64,000 bases of DNA from Shewanella maritima. Its GTDB lineage: Bacteria > Pseudomonadota > Gammaproteobacteria > Enterobacterales > Shewanellaceae. This document shows positions 8,833 through 17,545 of the stretch, in pieces. The position numbers and the translations under genes are program-made. Where the stretch lies: NCBI RefSeq assembly GCF_004295345.1, contig NZ_CP036200.1, forward strand, positions 4,403,501 to 4,467,500, read 5' to 3'. The notes under the pieces are model-generated. The model was not told the DNA's origin, ran no database searches, and saw only the letters and a program-made list of their open reading frames with translations. Position 1 is the first letter of the stretch. Every line of letters starts with the position of its first letter.

Positions 8833-9518
8833 ATTTTATTCCTTCACCCTTAGGTGAGTAAATTTGACAATAAATATCCTTAGCAATAACTGCTGCAGAA
8901 AATGAATGATTTAATCTAAGTTAGCGTACAGTGGCTTTGTCGAGCAACCCATTTTGCTTTAAGTTAACGAAGCTTAATCAAGCCCCAGGCTTAATATCGC
9001 TCCAATTTACTCATCGCTATGACGCTTTAGTCGGCTTAACGCTTCAGCTATTGTTATTTACCGTAAACCTCATTGGTTGACTAGTAAAACTGCATAGCAG
9101 TGGCGTAAAAGTATGCAATTTGTGAGCTAAAGCAAACTTCGTTTTGCCTTAGTTCTTGCCATACCAACTCGCAACAAATGCCGGTCGCTTAATGCCACCA
9201 GTTTTGGGGCAAGCGTTAACTTAAACGTATGCTAGTTAATCACAGCTTTGTGACAATCAAATGACTGCAGTGCTTAGTAAAAACTAACATGTACTCGATG
9301 CATTCAGCTGATCCAACTAGGGGGCGGCTGCAAGGAGGCTTAACTCGTTTAACGGCACATACTTTCGGGGCAGGCAATTGATGCTAACGCTGAAGTTTCG
9401 ACAAGCTTGAGGGTAAACCGATAGGATTTTACGCGGTTGAATTTTCACAAATGTCACTAACTTGTACGGATAATAAGCAATATACCTTACGCAAGCAAGA
9501 ACTTTGTGTACATAAAAT
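8833..9518. other. Gene-poor stretch
   Basis: About 690 bp without a supportable gene on either strand. It contains small hairpins (for example ACTGC-ATA-GCAGT near 9090) but no terminal repeats or coding-like frame that I could confirm. It could hold decayed genes or regulatory RNA. Confidence 0.4.
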
Positions 9519-9545
9519 AAAACAGCAGGCTAACCCTGCTGTTTT
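9519..9545 (-). terminator. Terminator of the rpoE-chrR operon
   Basis: AAAACAGCAGG and CCTGCTGTTTT form an 11-bp stem with a 5-base loop. Read on the minus strand it ends in TTTTATTTTA, about 90 bp after the chrR stop. Confidence 0.8.
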
Positions 9546-9631
9546 CAGTTCACCAACCTTCGGTGTCTTAAACGAAATCGTTTAACTAAGTTATTTCACT
9601 AGTTTGTAGTTGCTGCGTTTATGTAAGCCTT

Positions 9632-10333
9632 TTAGTAAATTAACTCACCAATTGGATTGAGCAGCTTACTAATACCTTTGGTAAAATATAGTGGCGCGTC
9701 GACTACGGTATAACACAAGCATCCTTCCATCGTTTTAGGTGAATGCTGATGGTCTGGCGTCATAACCATTAAGTCGCCAGGCTTATATTGGTTATATTCG
9801 TCACTAAATTCACCGGCGAGCAACAAAGTGATCTCAGTACCTTTGTGAGTATGCTGGGGGATCTCACCATTGGCGTCTATGTGCAGCAAACTAGCTCGTG
9901 CTTTGCCTTCGCCGGTATCTAACCTTGAGCGGGTCACCTTACCTATACCTTGCCATTCGCTCAATAGTTGGTTTTTAAACACCCTGGGTAAACTGTATTG
10001 CTCGCCTTTAACCTCTACAGTTAATGGCTCCTCGACGCTTGGGATATCGTCAATTTTCAAATCGTCAAGTCCGGACATCATTGCGTCAAGCATACTGTCT
10101 AGATCTGCATTAGTTTGAGCCGCGTCTGATTGCTCGTTACCATGTTGAGATTCGACAGCTAACGCGTCGTCGCTCAAAAATGTGTTGGTAGCTTTGGCTT
10201 GAGCGCTTGCTAGCTCCTGCTGACATTTACCACAATATTCAAGATGAGCTGACACAGCAATTGACAGAGACAATGGAAGCTTACCTTCGGCATGTAGTAA
10301 CAGCATTTGTTGATCAGGATGGAAATTAATCAT
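9632..10333 (-). CDS. chrR: ChrR-family zinc anti-sigma factor with cupin domain
   Basis: A 233-residue anti-sigma factor of the ChrR type. His5, His30, Cys34 and Cys37 (HLEYCGKC) match the four zinc ligands of the Rhodobacter ChrR N-terminal domain in both order and spacing. The C-terminal half is a cupin with QHTHKGTE and DHQHSPKT metal-binding motifs. In the characterised system the protein holds its ECF sigma factor until singlet oxygen or peroxide stress; that role here is inferred. It overlaps the sigma-factor gene by 8 bp, so the two are translationally coupled. Confidence 0.93.
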   Translation of the reverse strand: MINFHPDQQMLLLHAEGKLPLSLSIAVSAHLEYCGKCQQELASAQAKATNTFLSDDALAVESQHGNEQSDAAQTNADLDSMLDAMMSGLDDLKIDDIPSVEEPLTVEVKGEQYSLPRVFKNQLLSEWQGIGKVTRSRLDTGEGKARASLLHIDANGEIPQHTHKGTEITLLLAGEFSDEYNQYKPGDLMVMTPDHQHSPKTMEGCLCYTVVDAPLYFTKGISKLLNPIGELIY

Positions 10334-11018
10334 TTTGATGCTCCATAAAACTTTTTAACTTTTCAAGCCCAAGGCGTAATCGAGATTTAACGGTGCCAAT
10401 TGGAATTTGCAATTTCTCTGCAAGCTCCTGCTGAGTTAGCTCTTGAAGGTAAATCCCGCGCACCACTTGTTTTTGAAGTGCGGGTAGTGCTTCCACATGT
10501 TTGAGCAGAGATGCTGATAACATGAAATCGTCATCTTCTTCACTGGTATTGTCTGACTCAAATAAAGGCCATATGTCGTCGCCAAATGCGTCTTCGCGAT
10601 TATGTTGTACCTTGCGCAGCATATCGAAACACTGGTTGCGCATTATGGTAAACACCCAAGTAGACACAGCGGCTTTGCTTGCGTTGTACAGGTGAGCTTT
10701 GGTCCAAACTCGAGTCATGGTTTCTTGCACTAAATCCATGGCTAAACCTTGCTGATTTAATCGCTGCACACCAAATGAATGGATTTTGGGGCTGAAAAAA
10801 GCGAATAACTTAGCAAACGCTGCTTTGTCCTGGTGCTCAGCGATACACTGCATGCATTCGGCTAGCATTGCATTTTGCTGCGCGCTTTGCTTTTCATTGG
10901 CAGCGTCGGTTTTAGACTTGTTATCCATCGCAGTTGTTGTCTGCATAGCTCTAATCGGTTGCTGATACTTACCTTTATCATAACCAATTTGCTTTGTTCT
11001 AGAAGAGTTTAATTGCAT
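10326..11018 (-). CDS. rpoE: ECF sigma factor of the RpoE/ChrR (ECF11) group
   Basis: About 230 residues with sigma region 2 (LVQETMTRVWTKAHLY) and region 4 (LTQQELAEKLQIPIGTVKSRLRLGLEKL). It is followed by chrR with an 8-bp overlap. The frame is open to an ATG at 11087, but that ATG lies inside the promoter found at 11076-11101 and has no ribosome site. The ATG at 11018 has GGTGAA just upstream and follows a leader of about 50 nt, so it is chosen. The N-terminal 60 residues before MLAECMQCIAEH are poorly ordered and a start further in is also possible. It probably activates its own operon under oxidative stress. Confidence 0.92.
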   Translation of the reverse strand: MQLNSSRTKQIGYDKGKYQQPIRAMQTTTAMDNKSKTDAANEKQSAQQNAMLAECMQCIAEHQDKAAFAKLFAFFSPKIHSFGVQRLNQQGLAMDLVQETMTRVWTKAHLYNASKAAVSTWVFTIMRNQCFDMLRKVQHNREDAFGDDIWPLFESDNTSEEDDDFMLSASLLKHVEALPALQKQVVRGIYLQELTQQELAEKLQIPIGTVKSRLRLGLEKLKSFMEHQND

Positions 11019-11075
11019 ATTTTCACCGTTAAAGCGCTCAAAGCGATTAAATCCATGTGTCGCGTTTAACCTACA

Positions 11076-11101
11076 ATACGCATGCAATTAAAATTGGATC
11101 A
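11076..11101 (-). promoter_or_regulatory. ECF11-type autoregulatory promoter of rpoE-chrR
   Basis: On the minus strand TGATCC (11101-11096) is followed after 15 bases by CGTAT (11080-11076). This is the -35/-10 pair I associate with ECF11 sigma factors controlled by ChrR. It begins one base after the stop codon of the upstream LON-domain gene, giving the sigma operon its own start point. Confidence 0.7.
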
Positions 11102-11102
11102 G

Positions 11103-11666
11103 TTATTCTGATAAAATTATTTGATTAATAAGGCTTTGGGCCGCGATATGACTATTAGCCCCAATACATTGCTGCTTTTGCTCTGCAGTTAGCGGTAATA
11201 CTTCCAACCAACGCTGACAAATCCAACTGATATCGTCGAACTGGCATTGAGGGTAAAGATCGCGATGTTGCGGATATTGCTCGAATAACTCGACGAGTTT
11301 TTGCTTTAATACTTCCTCTTGTCCATCATTAGATTGTATAGGGGTCGCTTGCCAGGCGGTATGCTCACTTACTTTTGCTACTAATAAACCATCGGGTTCA
11401 CGCTTAGTTTCCTGTATCGCGACTAAGCTCTCACCTTTGATGGTGATTGACAAGGTATTATCTTCAAGGTTGTCAAAATCCACTATGGTAACAATCGTCG
11501 CATAGCGCAGTAGTGAGCCTTTTTTGTTGGCCATTGCCATTGCAAACTGGCGTTGTTGCTTCATCGCCTCACTGATCATACGCAAATACCTCGGCTCGAA
11601 AATTCTGAGCTGAGTGTAACCATTGGGCAATATACAAATAGATAGTGGAAACAAGGCAATATTCAT
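11103..11666 (-). CDS. LON N-terminal substrate-binding domain protein
   Basis: A 187-residue stand-alone LON domain (PF02190 type) without protease or AAA parts. It begins IALFPLSICILPNGYTQLRIFEPRYLRMI, the family's opening strand and FEPRY motif, and continues GSLLRYATIVTIVDFDNLEDN. Stand-alone LON-domain proteins are widespread in proteobacteria, and their molecular role is not settled. It lies immediately upstream of the ECF sigma/ChrR pair on the same strand and may be co-transcribed by readthrough. Confidence 0.9.
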   Translation of the reverse strand: MNIALFPLSICILPNGYTQLRIFEPRYLRMISEAMKQQRQFAMAMANKKGSLLRYATIVTIVDFDNLEDNTLSITIKGESLVAIQETKREPDGLLVAKVSEHTAWQATPIQSNDGQEEVLKQKLVELFEQYPQHRDLYPQCQFDDISWICQRWLEVLPLTAEQKQQCIGANSHIAAQSLINQIILSE

Positions 11667-11850
11667 TTATCTCTCTTACTACTTCATTTTTTAACTTCGC
11701 AAATTAATACGTTATGTTTGCCAATTTGGATTTGTACGTAACTGAGATTTAACACGCGTTTAGCAGCTCAGTTAATGGCAATTGAGTGTTTTATAACACT
11801 ATAATTAGGGAGCAAATGATGTCGCTGAGTAATATAGTCGGATACTAATA

Positions 11851-12798
11851 ATGAACAATGTGCTGGATACGGTCGACCAAAGAACGCAATTAGTGGGTGA
11901 AAATCGCCTAGAGTTACTATTGTTTAAAATAAACACCTTGCAGTTATTCGCGTTAAACGTATTCAAAATTAAAGAAGTCGTCTCCCTACCTAAGCTCAGT
12001 GCTATGCCAGGCAGCAACCCTAATATCGCTGGGGTGGCGAATATTCGCGGTATGTCCATTCCGGTTATTAACTTGCGCGAGGCCATTGGCTTTGCGCCTA
12101 AGCCCTATGACGGTGACACCAATTTAATTATCACTGAATATAACCGCAGTGTGCAGGGCTTTTTGGTCGGTAAAGTTGAGCACATTGTTAATATGACGTG
12201 GGGCGATATTATGCCGCCGCCGCGCACTGCAGGTATGCACAACTACCTTACAGCTATTACCAAAGTCGATCACGATGGCGCTCAGCAATTAGTGTCAATT
12301 ATCGATGTTGAAAAGGTGCTAGCTGAAATTATCGATTATGACATCACGCTGTCAGAAGGTGTGCTTGATGAGCAATTACTGCCTGAGCTGATGGGTAAAA
12401 AAGTGCTGATTGTAGATGATTCCTCCACAGCGCGTACCCAGGTGCGAGATACCTTAGGACAACTTGGCATCGAGATTATTGAAGCCTCTGATGGTCTGCA
12501 AGCATTAACCATGCTCAAAGGCTGGGCGGATGAGGGCAAGGATGTACCTAATGAGCTGTTGATGATGATAACCGATGCTGAAATGCCTGAAATGGATGGC
12601 TATAAGCTTACGGCCGAGGTGCGCGCCGATAATCGTTTGGCATCACTTTATATCACATTGAATACTTCATTGAGTGGTAGCTTTAACCATGCCATGGTTG
12701 AAAAAGTGGGCTGTAATAAGTTTATCTCTAAGTTTCAGCCAGACTTATTGGTGAGTGTGGTGCAAGAGCGTATGCAGCAGGTATTGGCAGATAACTAG
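11851..12798 (+). CDS. cheV: Chemotaxis coupling protein CheV
   Basis: A 315-residue hybrid with an N-terminal CheW-like domain (residues about 20-165) and a C-terminal receiver domain (about 180-305). The receiver has the acidic pair in VLIVDDSS, the phosphoacceptor Asp in MITDAEMPEMDG, the conserved Thr in LNTSLSG and the Lys in KFISKFQP. CheV couples chemoreceptors to the CheA kinase, and its phosphorylation tunes adaptation. No other che genes are adjacent, as is usual for dispersed cheV copies. Confidence 0.95.
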   Translation: MNNVLDTVDQRTQLVGENRLELLLFKINTLQLFALNVFKIKEVVSLPKLSAMPGSNPNIAGVANIRGMSIPVINLREAIGFAPKPYDGDTNLIITEYNRSVQGFLVGKVEHIVNMTWGDIMPPPRTAGMHNYLTAITKVDHDGAQQLVSIIDVEKVLAEIIDYDITLSEGVLDEQLLPELMGKKVLIVDDSSTARTQVRDTLGQLGIEIIEASDGLQALTMLKGWADEGKDVPNELLMMITDAEMPEMDGYKLTAEVRADNRLASLYITLNTSLSGSFNHAMVEKVGCNKFISKFQPDLLVSVVQERMQQVLADN

Positions 12799-12854
12799 TA
12801 GTGAGCTGGCTAACCCATAATAAGCAACCTCACACCACGCAATCTCATATCAAG

Positions 12855-13508
12855 CTAGCTGAGTGCATCTTTCTCATGCATGACATCTTGAATGATTTGC
12901 CGTTGTCGACCTTTAGTGACGCCAATATTAAGTCTTGCCAGTGTTAATGCTTTAGCAAATTGCTGTTTGCCCAGCACCGACACTAACTGAGTGACAAATT
13001 CACTCGAGACGCCCAGGGTTTTACTGTAATGGCTAATCGCTTGGGTAATGGAGCTGAACTCAATGTCATCGAAGCTAAAGGCTTGCAGCGCACTGTAGTC
13101 ATGTTCTTCACTAATAGGTTGCTCATCAATACTAATTTGCCAACCCTTAGCGTTTACTCTATCTTTAGCTATGTTGTACATCATCCAGGCGCTGTTTTTA
13201 AAGCCTTCAAATACCTTACAGCTAAACTCTGATTCTTTAAGCTCTTGCTCAGTCCAGTTGTGACCAATTGCTAAATGCTTTTGATATTTAATTATCAGTT
13301 GATCTTTCACTGCCGCGCGGCAATCCCAAATACTGGTGAGCATATTGGCTTTGGCTAATTGCTTACATTCATTGCAAGCAGGTATTGCCAATGATGGGTG
13401 CGGCGTGTGAGGTAGGCGCAAATACTCGAACGTTTGATTGCTTGGCTCTTCGCAAAACCAGCATAGGTGGCGTTTATTGAATGGGACGTCGATAGGATGA
13501 ATAGACAT
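12855..13508 (-). CDS. Hypothetical protein with a CxxC zinc-finger-like pair
   Basis: About 217 residues, not assigned to a known function. Near the N-terminus HLCWFCEEPS and, about 30 residues later, PACNECKQL give two CxxC pairs that could bind zinc, reminiscent of HNH-type fingers but without a recognisable HNH core. The C-terminal part is helical. The start at 13508 (MSIHPIDVPF) is preferred because the in-frame ATG at 13550 falls inside a hairpin (13523-13549). No clear ribosome site is visible for either start. Confidence 0.75.
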   Translation of the reverse strand: MSIHPIDVPFNKRHLCWFCEEPSNQTFEYLRLPHTPHPSLAIPACNECKQLAKANMLTSIWDCRAAVKDQLIIKYQKHLAIGHNWTEQELKESEFSCKVFEGFKNSAWMMYNIAKDRVNAKGWQISIDEQPISEEHDYSALQAFSFDDIEFSSITQAISHYSKTLGVSSEFVTQLVSVLGKQQFAKALTLARLNIGVTKGRQRQIIQDVMHEKDALS

Positions 13509-13522
13509 AGTGTAGGGTGTTT

Positions 13523-13549
13523 GATGCTGGCAGCGAGTTGCTACCAGCA
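13523..13549. repeat. Hairpin between two minus-strand genes
   Basis: ATGCTGG-C-AGC and GCT-A-CCAGCAT form a stem with one mismatch around a 5-base loop. It lacks a long T tract on the minus strand, so it may attenuate or protect transcripts of the DUF2750 gene rather than fully terminate them. Confidence 0.5.
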
Positions 13550-13600
13550 TTTAGGTTGAACTAAGCACTAAGAACTAAGTAATACGCAATTAAGTGCTGA

Positions 13601-13960
13601 TTACTCTTCTTCAACATCAACCAGTGACTTCGCAAGTACGATAGGGTCAAGCTCTTCGCAGTCTTGATCTACTTGCCAGTCGATGCCAACGAGCACGCCA
13701 TCATCGTTTAAATCACCTACCCAGTACTCTAAAAATTCACCAAGTTTGATTTCAACAGCGCTGTAATCTGCCCATTCTTCAGTACAGTGAGACTGCGCCG
13801 CATCTTTGCTTGACCAAAGTGGCATGACATCAGTGTCTTCATACTCTGATGAATCACAAACTACAAAGCCATCATTTGTTTCGTCTTGTAGCGCCCAAAT
13901 TACTTGGTGCTCTTTTACTTGTGCAATAAACCCAGTCAGTGTGGCTGATTGTTCAGTCAT
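13601..13960 (-). CDS. DUF2750-like conserved protein
   Basis: A 119-residue acidic protein with the layout I associate with DUF2750: VIWALQDETNDGFVVCDSSE, then MPLWSSKDAAQSHC, then EIKLGEFLEYWVGDLNDDGVLVGIDW. The family is cytosolic and of unknown function. AGAGAATAAT precedes the ATG at 13960. It shares strand with the zinc-finger-like gene downstream, separated by a hairpin. Confidence 0.8.
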   Translation of the reverse strand: MTEQSATLTGFIAQVKEHQVIWALQDETNDGFVVCDSSEYEDTDVMPLWSSKDAAQSHCTEEWADYSAVEIKLGEFLEYWVGDLNDDGVLVGIDWQVDQDCEELDPIVLAKSLVDVEEE

Positions 13961-14184
13961 GATTATTCTCTTTGATTAAATGCAGACGCATTCTTTATAA
14001 GTTAAGCAATCATTATACGGTAAGAGCTGATTAGCGAAAGGGCAAATTGCATTTAAAGTTGTGGATAGAGGTTGAGTTTTAACCTGATGGCAATAATGTT
14101 GAAAAATTAATGGAATGAAGGCTTGAGAAGTCACAATTGATCGGTCACGATGTTGCCATTGATCAAAAAGATAAGAATGGCCTC

Positions 14185-15396
14185 ATGGCAAAAACGCGAC
14201 TTCTAACCTCTACATCTGTTTTCGTAGCGCCCGCTTTATTGGCAATGAGCGTGTCTGCTGATGCAGCAAACCCACCTGAATTCGACCAATGTGTCATTGA
14301 GTTAAAAAGCACGGCTAAGCAGCAAGGTATTAGCCAGACCATTATTGATTCAAGCGTTGCCAACTTAAAATACGTCCCTAAAGTGATTGAGCTTGATAGA
14401 CGCCAGCCTGAGTTCACTACCACTTTTGGAGACTATATTGGTAAGCGCGTCACCGACTGGCGTGTTCAGCAAGGGCGTAAATTGCTGCGCGAGCATAAAG
14501 ACTTGCTCGATAAGTTAACCAAGCAATATGGCATTCCTGGGCAATATATCGTGTCGTTTTGGGGCCTTGAAACTAACTTTGGTAGCTACAAAGGTAAAAT
14601 GCCTGTACTCGATTCATTGGCGACCTTGGCGTGTGACCCAAGACGCAGCGATTACTTTACCGGCGAGCTAATGCAAGCACTGCGCTTGAAGCAGCAATAC
14701 GGGTTTAGTGACGAAAAAATGGTTGGCTCATGGGCAGGCGCTATGGGGCATACCCAGTTTATGCCGACCAATTATTTGAAATATGCCGTTGATGGTAATG
14801 GCGATGGCAAGGCGGATTTGTGGGACAGCACTGAAGATGCGTTAACCTCTGCAGCTAACTTCTTGCAGCAATTAGGCTGGAAAGCCAATGAACGTTGGGG
14901 TCGTGAAGTTTTATTGCCAGAAAACTACGACTTTAGCGCCTTAGGCGTAAAAAACACTATGCCGTTAACACAGTGGGCGCAAAAGCAGCTGACTCAAGTG
15001 TCAGGCAAGCCGCTTGCTACACCAGACATGGATGCAGCTTTGTACGTGCCAGCAGGGCACAAAGGCCCGGCATTTTTAGGTTATGACAACTTTAAAGTGA
15101 TCATGCGTTGGAATCGCTCTGAATTTTATGCCATCGCTGTTGGTCACCTTGCCGATAGAATCAACGGCGCCGCGCCGATGACGGTTAAGCCACCAAAACA
15201 TCAGCGATTGTCGCGCGCTAAAGTAAAACAGCTTCAACAAGCGCTTAATAATAAGGGCTTTGATGTTGGTAAGCCTGACGGCGTGTTAGGTCGTAATTCA
15301 ATTGCCGGTTTGCAAGCATTTCAGCGTAGCCAAGGCTTGGTTGCCGACGGCTTCCCTGATAAAGACAGTTTTGAAGCCTTAGGTGTAAGCTATTAA
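14185..15396 (+). CDS. MltB-family lytic murein transglycosylase with C-terminal peptidoglycan-binding domain
   Basis: About 403 residues. It has a signal peptide (MAKTRLLTSTSVFVAPALLA..., cleavage near DAA), an MltB-type transglycosylase domain (about 30-325) with the catalytic Glu in FWGLETNFG and the WAGAMGHTQFMPTNYLKYA motif, then a PG_binding_1 domain (about 335-400: VKQLQQALNNKGFDVGKPDG). It cleaves the MurNAc-GlcNAc bond in the periplasm. The start at 14185 is chosen because it begins a normal signal peptide; the frame is open to a TTG at 14137 that would add hydrophilic residues. There is no lipobox, so it is probably soluble periplasmic. Confidence 0.93.
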   Translation: MAKTRLLTSTSVFVAPALLAMSVSADAANPPEFDQCVIELKSTAKQQGISQTIIDSSVANLKYVPKVIELDRRQPEFTTTFGDYIGKRVTDWRVQQGRKLLREHKDLLDKLTKQYGIPGQYIVSFWGLETNFGSYKGKMPVLDSLATLACDPRRSDYFTGELMQALRLKQQYGFSDEKMVGSWAGAMGHTQFMPTNYLKYAVDGNGDGKADLWDSTEDALTSAANFLQQLGWKANERWGREVLLPENYDFSALGVKNTMPLTQWAQKQLTQVSGKPLATPDMDAALYVPAGHKGPAFLGYDNFKVIMRWNRSEFYAIAVGHLADRINGAAPMTVKPPKHQRLSRAKVKQLQQALNNKGFDVGKPDGVLGRNSIAGLQAFQRSQGLVADGFPDKDSFEALGVSY

Positions 15397-15437
15397 AATT
15401 GAGTGGCGAGTGGCTTACACTCGCCTAACAGAGTGTT

Positions 15438-15470
15438 AAACCCACCCATGACTTTGTAGTCGTGGGTTTT
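15438..15470 (+). terminator. Terminator after the transglycosylase
   Basis: AAACCCAC (15438-15445) pairs with GTGGGTTT (15462-15469), with an inner GACT/AGTC pairing, followed by T residues. Confidence 0.7.
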
Positions 15471-15510
15471 GCCAATTAAGGTTGGGGCGTAAGCCCAAGG
15501 TTAACAAAAG

Positions 15511-15993
15511 ATGAAAATTGAAGATGATATGGTAGTGCAGTTTCACTACACCTTAAAAGATGAACAAGGCGAGGTGATTGAATCAAGCGTGCTTCAAGAT
15601 CCTATCGCGTATTTGCATGGCCATGACAATATGATGCCAGGTGTTGAAGATGCCATTCATGGCAAAAATGTTGGTGATAAGTTTTCAATTACCCCAGCTG
15701 CAAAAGATACCTATGGTGAGCGCCTCCCTGATGCCGAGCAAAGAGTGTCGTTAAAGCACTTAACCGGCGCTGATAAATGGCAACCAGGTATGTCAGCTTT
15801 AGTTAATACCGATCAGGGACAAAGGCAGGTCACCATAGTTAAAGTCGGTAAGTTTATGGCGACGGTGGATTTGAATCATCCATTTGCTGGTCGTGACCTA
15901 AGATTTGATATCGAAGTCGTGTCAGCTCGTGCTGCGACTGACGAAGAAATTGCCCACGGTCACGCCCATGGTGTTGGTGGCCATCAGCACTAG
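15511..15993 (+). CDS. SlyD-like FKBP-type peptidyl-prolyl isomerase
   Basis: A 160-residue FKBP of the SlyD type: the split FKBP fold (MVVQFHYTLKDEQGEVIESS, MMPGVEDAIHGKNVGDK, then the DLRFDIEVVSARAAT strand) has an insert-in-flap domain (about 70-120). It ends in a short His-rich tail, HGHAHGVGGHQH, smaller than the E. coli SlyD metal tail but able to bind nickel or other metals. Role: proline isomerisation and chaperoning in the cytoplasm, perhaps metal delivery. AACAAAAG lies upstream. It stands alone between a terminator and a small hypothetical gene. Confidence 0.92.
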   Translation: MKIEDDMVVQFHYTLKDEQGEVIESSVLQDPIAYLHGHDNMMPGVEDAIHGKNVGDKFSITPAAKDTYGERLPDAEQRVSLKHLTGADKWQPGMSALVNTDQGQRQVTIVKVGKFMATVDLNHPFAGRDLRFDIEVVSARAATDEEIAHGHAHGVGGHQH

Positions 15994-16071
15994 CAACTCA
16001 ATTTGAGATTTATTTGTTTACAATGGTCAGCTAGCTAAGCTGACCATTAATTTAGGTATCAGCAATCATCT

Positions 16072-16299
16072 ATGATCATTTCTTTTTCTCAAGGCCGTTT
16101 GATTGTCACCGCCCAAGAAGTCCAATGCCGCATCGTCAAAAGCAACCTAGTCATGGCGGCAAGCGTTGATGATTTAACCATATACCGTCAAGGGCGTGTC
16201 ATCGTTGCTGATGCCGGCACAGTGCGCTGGAGCGTCAGCCTTGACGACGATGAGCAGCTTCAACAGGTGCTGGCAGAAACCGGACTCGATGCCTTATAA
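16072..16299 (+). CDS. Small conserved hypothetical protein (DUF3389-like)
   Basis: A 75-residue protein beginning MIISFSQGRLIVTAQEVQCR and ending with RWSVSLDDDEQLQQVLAETG. The layout resembles DUF3389 proteins of Vibrio and Shewanella from memory; not verified. No signal, membrane helix or catalytic motif is seen. It sits between the SlyD-like and carboxylesterase genes, all on the same strand but with gaps near 80-110 bp, so co-transcription is possible. Confidence 0.75.
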   Translation: MIISFSQGRLIVTAQEVQCRIVKSNLVMAASVDDLTIYRQGRVIVADAGTVRWSVSLDDDEQLQQVLAETGLDAL

Positions 16300-16408
16300 A
16301 CTGAGTAATTTACTCGTCCTCAGTTATAAAAATTAGCTACTCAAAATAGTCATTAAAATAACTCATTCAAAATAGTCATTACTAAAATAAAAAATCAGGG
16401 AAGTATCA

Positions 16409-17086
16409 ATGTCTACCACACAACAACTTCATGACCGTATTATTATTGAACCAAGTGTATCAGCACAGTGCTGCGTTATTTGGCTACACGGTTTAGGTGA
16501 CTCAGGCGCGGGATTTGCGCCTGTGGTACCTGTATTAAATTTACCTGCCAACCATGCCATTCGCTTTGTGTTTCCCCACGCGCCAGAGCAGCCGGTTACA
16601 ATCAACGGTGGTATGACTATGCGCTCTTGGTACGACATCAAGAGCATGGACTTGCATGATAGAGCCGATATCCAAGGTGTACTTGAGTCAGAGGTTAAAG
16701 TACGCGCCTTGATCAACGAGCAAATAGAGCAAGGTATTGCCAGTGACAAAATTATCTTGGCTGGCTTTAGTCAGGGCGGGGTGATGAGCCTTTTCACAGG
16801 GCTGCGCTTTGATAAACCGCTAGCCGGTATCATGGCGTTATCTTGTTACCTGCCAGCGGGTGACAAATTACCCCAAGATTTAGCTGACGCTAATCGTGCT
16901 ACACCAATTTTGCAACATCACGGCGAACAAGATGAAGTCGTCCCCTTATTTGCTGGAAAAATGGCGTATGATGCCGTTGCTAAAGCTGGCTACACCAGTC
17001 AATGGCAAACTTATCCAATGGGGCATAGTGTGTTGCCACAGCAGCTAACTACCATAGGTGAATGGATCGTAGACATGCTAAGCTAA
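16409..17086 (+). CDS. Carboxylesterase, alpha/beta hydrolase (phospholipase/carboxylesterase family)
   Basis: A 225-residue hydrolase of the Abhydrolase_2 family. The oxyanion region VIWLHGLGDSGAGFAP is followed by the nucleophile Ser in GFSQGG (near residue 120), the acid Asp in HHGEQDEVVP and the catalytic His in MGHSVLPQQ. These enzymes hydrolyse short acyl esters or lysophospholipids in the cytosol; the natural substrate is unknown. GGGAAGTATC lies just before the ATG. The gene ends at a clear terminator (17162-17187). Confidence 0.94.
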   Translation: MSTTQQLHDRIIIEPSVSAQCCVIWLHGLGDSGAGFAPVVPVLNLPANHAIRFVFPHAPEQPVTINGGMTMRSWYDIKSMDLHDRADIQGVLESEVKVRALINEQIEQGIASDKIILAGFSQGGVMSLFTGLRFDKPLAGIMALSCYLPAGDKLPQDLADANRATPILQHHGEQDEVVPLFAGKMAYDAVAKAGYTSQWQTYPMGHSVLPQQLTTIGEWIVDMLS

Positions 17087-17161
17087 GTCCAGTATCAGGC
17101 TGTTAAATAGCCAGTAGTTATAAAGCCATTTTTGATAGATAGCGCTCAAATTGAGCAAAAC

Positions 17162-17187
17162 AAAAGGTGATCTCGGTCACCTTTTTT
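17162..17187. terminator. Bidirectional terminator
   Basis: AAAAGGTGA/TCACCTTTT with a 6-base loop, followed by TT on the plus strand and by TTTTGTTTTG on the minus strand. Confidence 0.85.
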
Positions 17188-17188
17188 G

Positions 17189-17344
17189 TTACTCAAAAAC
17201 TTTCTTGTTTTTGAAACTAAATATCGCACCGCGTGCTGTGTTCTTAATCTTGAACAGTATTACCTCAACCTTGTTTCTAGCTAACTCTTTCAGTTTATTG
17301 CTATAAAGCCCGCCACTATCTTCGCTGTTTTTTATGTCTTGCAT
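17189..17344 (-). CDS. Possible 51-residue small protein
   Basis: An open frame from ATG at 17344 to TAA at 17189 encodes a hydrophilic Lys/Asn-rich product beginning MQDIKNSEDSGGLYSNKLKE and ending KNKKVFE. It finishes just before the bidirectional terminator at 17162-17187, as a minus-strand gene would. The ribosome site is poor (AAAGGA directly abuts the ATG). It could be a small gene, the tail of a decayed larger gene, or chance. The rest of the 17195-17545 gap shows only an 8-bp inverted repeat (TCAAAAAC/GTTTTTGA, 17193-17214) that overlaps its 3' end. Confidence 0.3.
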   Translation of the reverse strand: MQDIKNSEDSGGLYSNKLKELARNKVEVILFKIKNTARGAIFSFKNKKVFE

Positions 17345-17545
17345 TCCTTTGTTGAAGGCATTTTTTGTCCCGTACAGTAATGGCTATAAAATGCTGTAAT
17401 ACCAATGGTTTACGGTGGTTTGTTGTTAACCTTAATCGCATGTTTTAGAGAATTACTTTGCTATTATGTTGCGCGTTATTTGCTTCGCAGTTTATTGAGT
17501 GAGCAGTAACTGAACAGTATGTAGAAAAATAAAAGGGGTCACGGA

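Noticed and set aside
8833-9518. Integron cassette region
   Set aside because: Scattered TTAAC-type words occur, but no paired attC structure or cassette genes could be supported.
12855-13508. HNH endonuclease
   Set aside because: The two CxxC pairs resemble an HNH zinc frame, but no HNH core residues are found.
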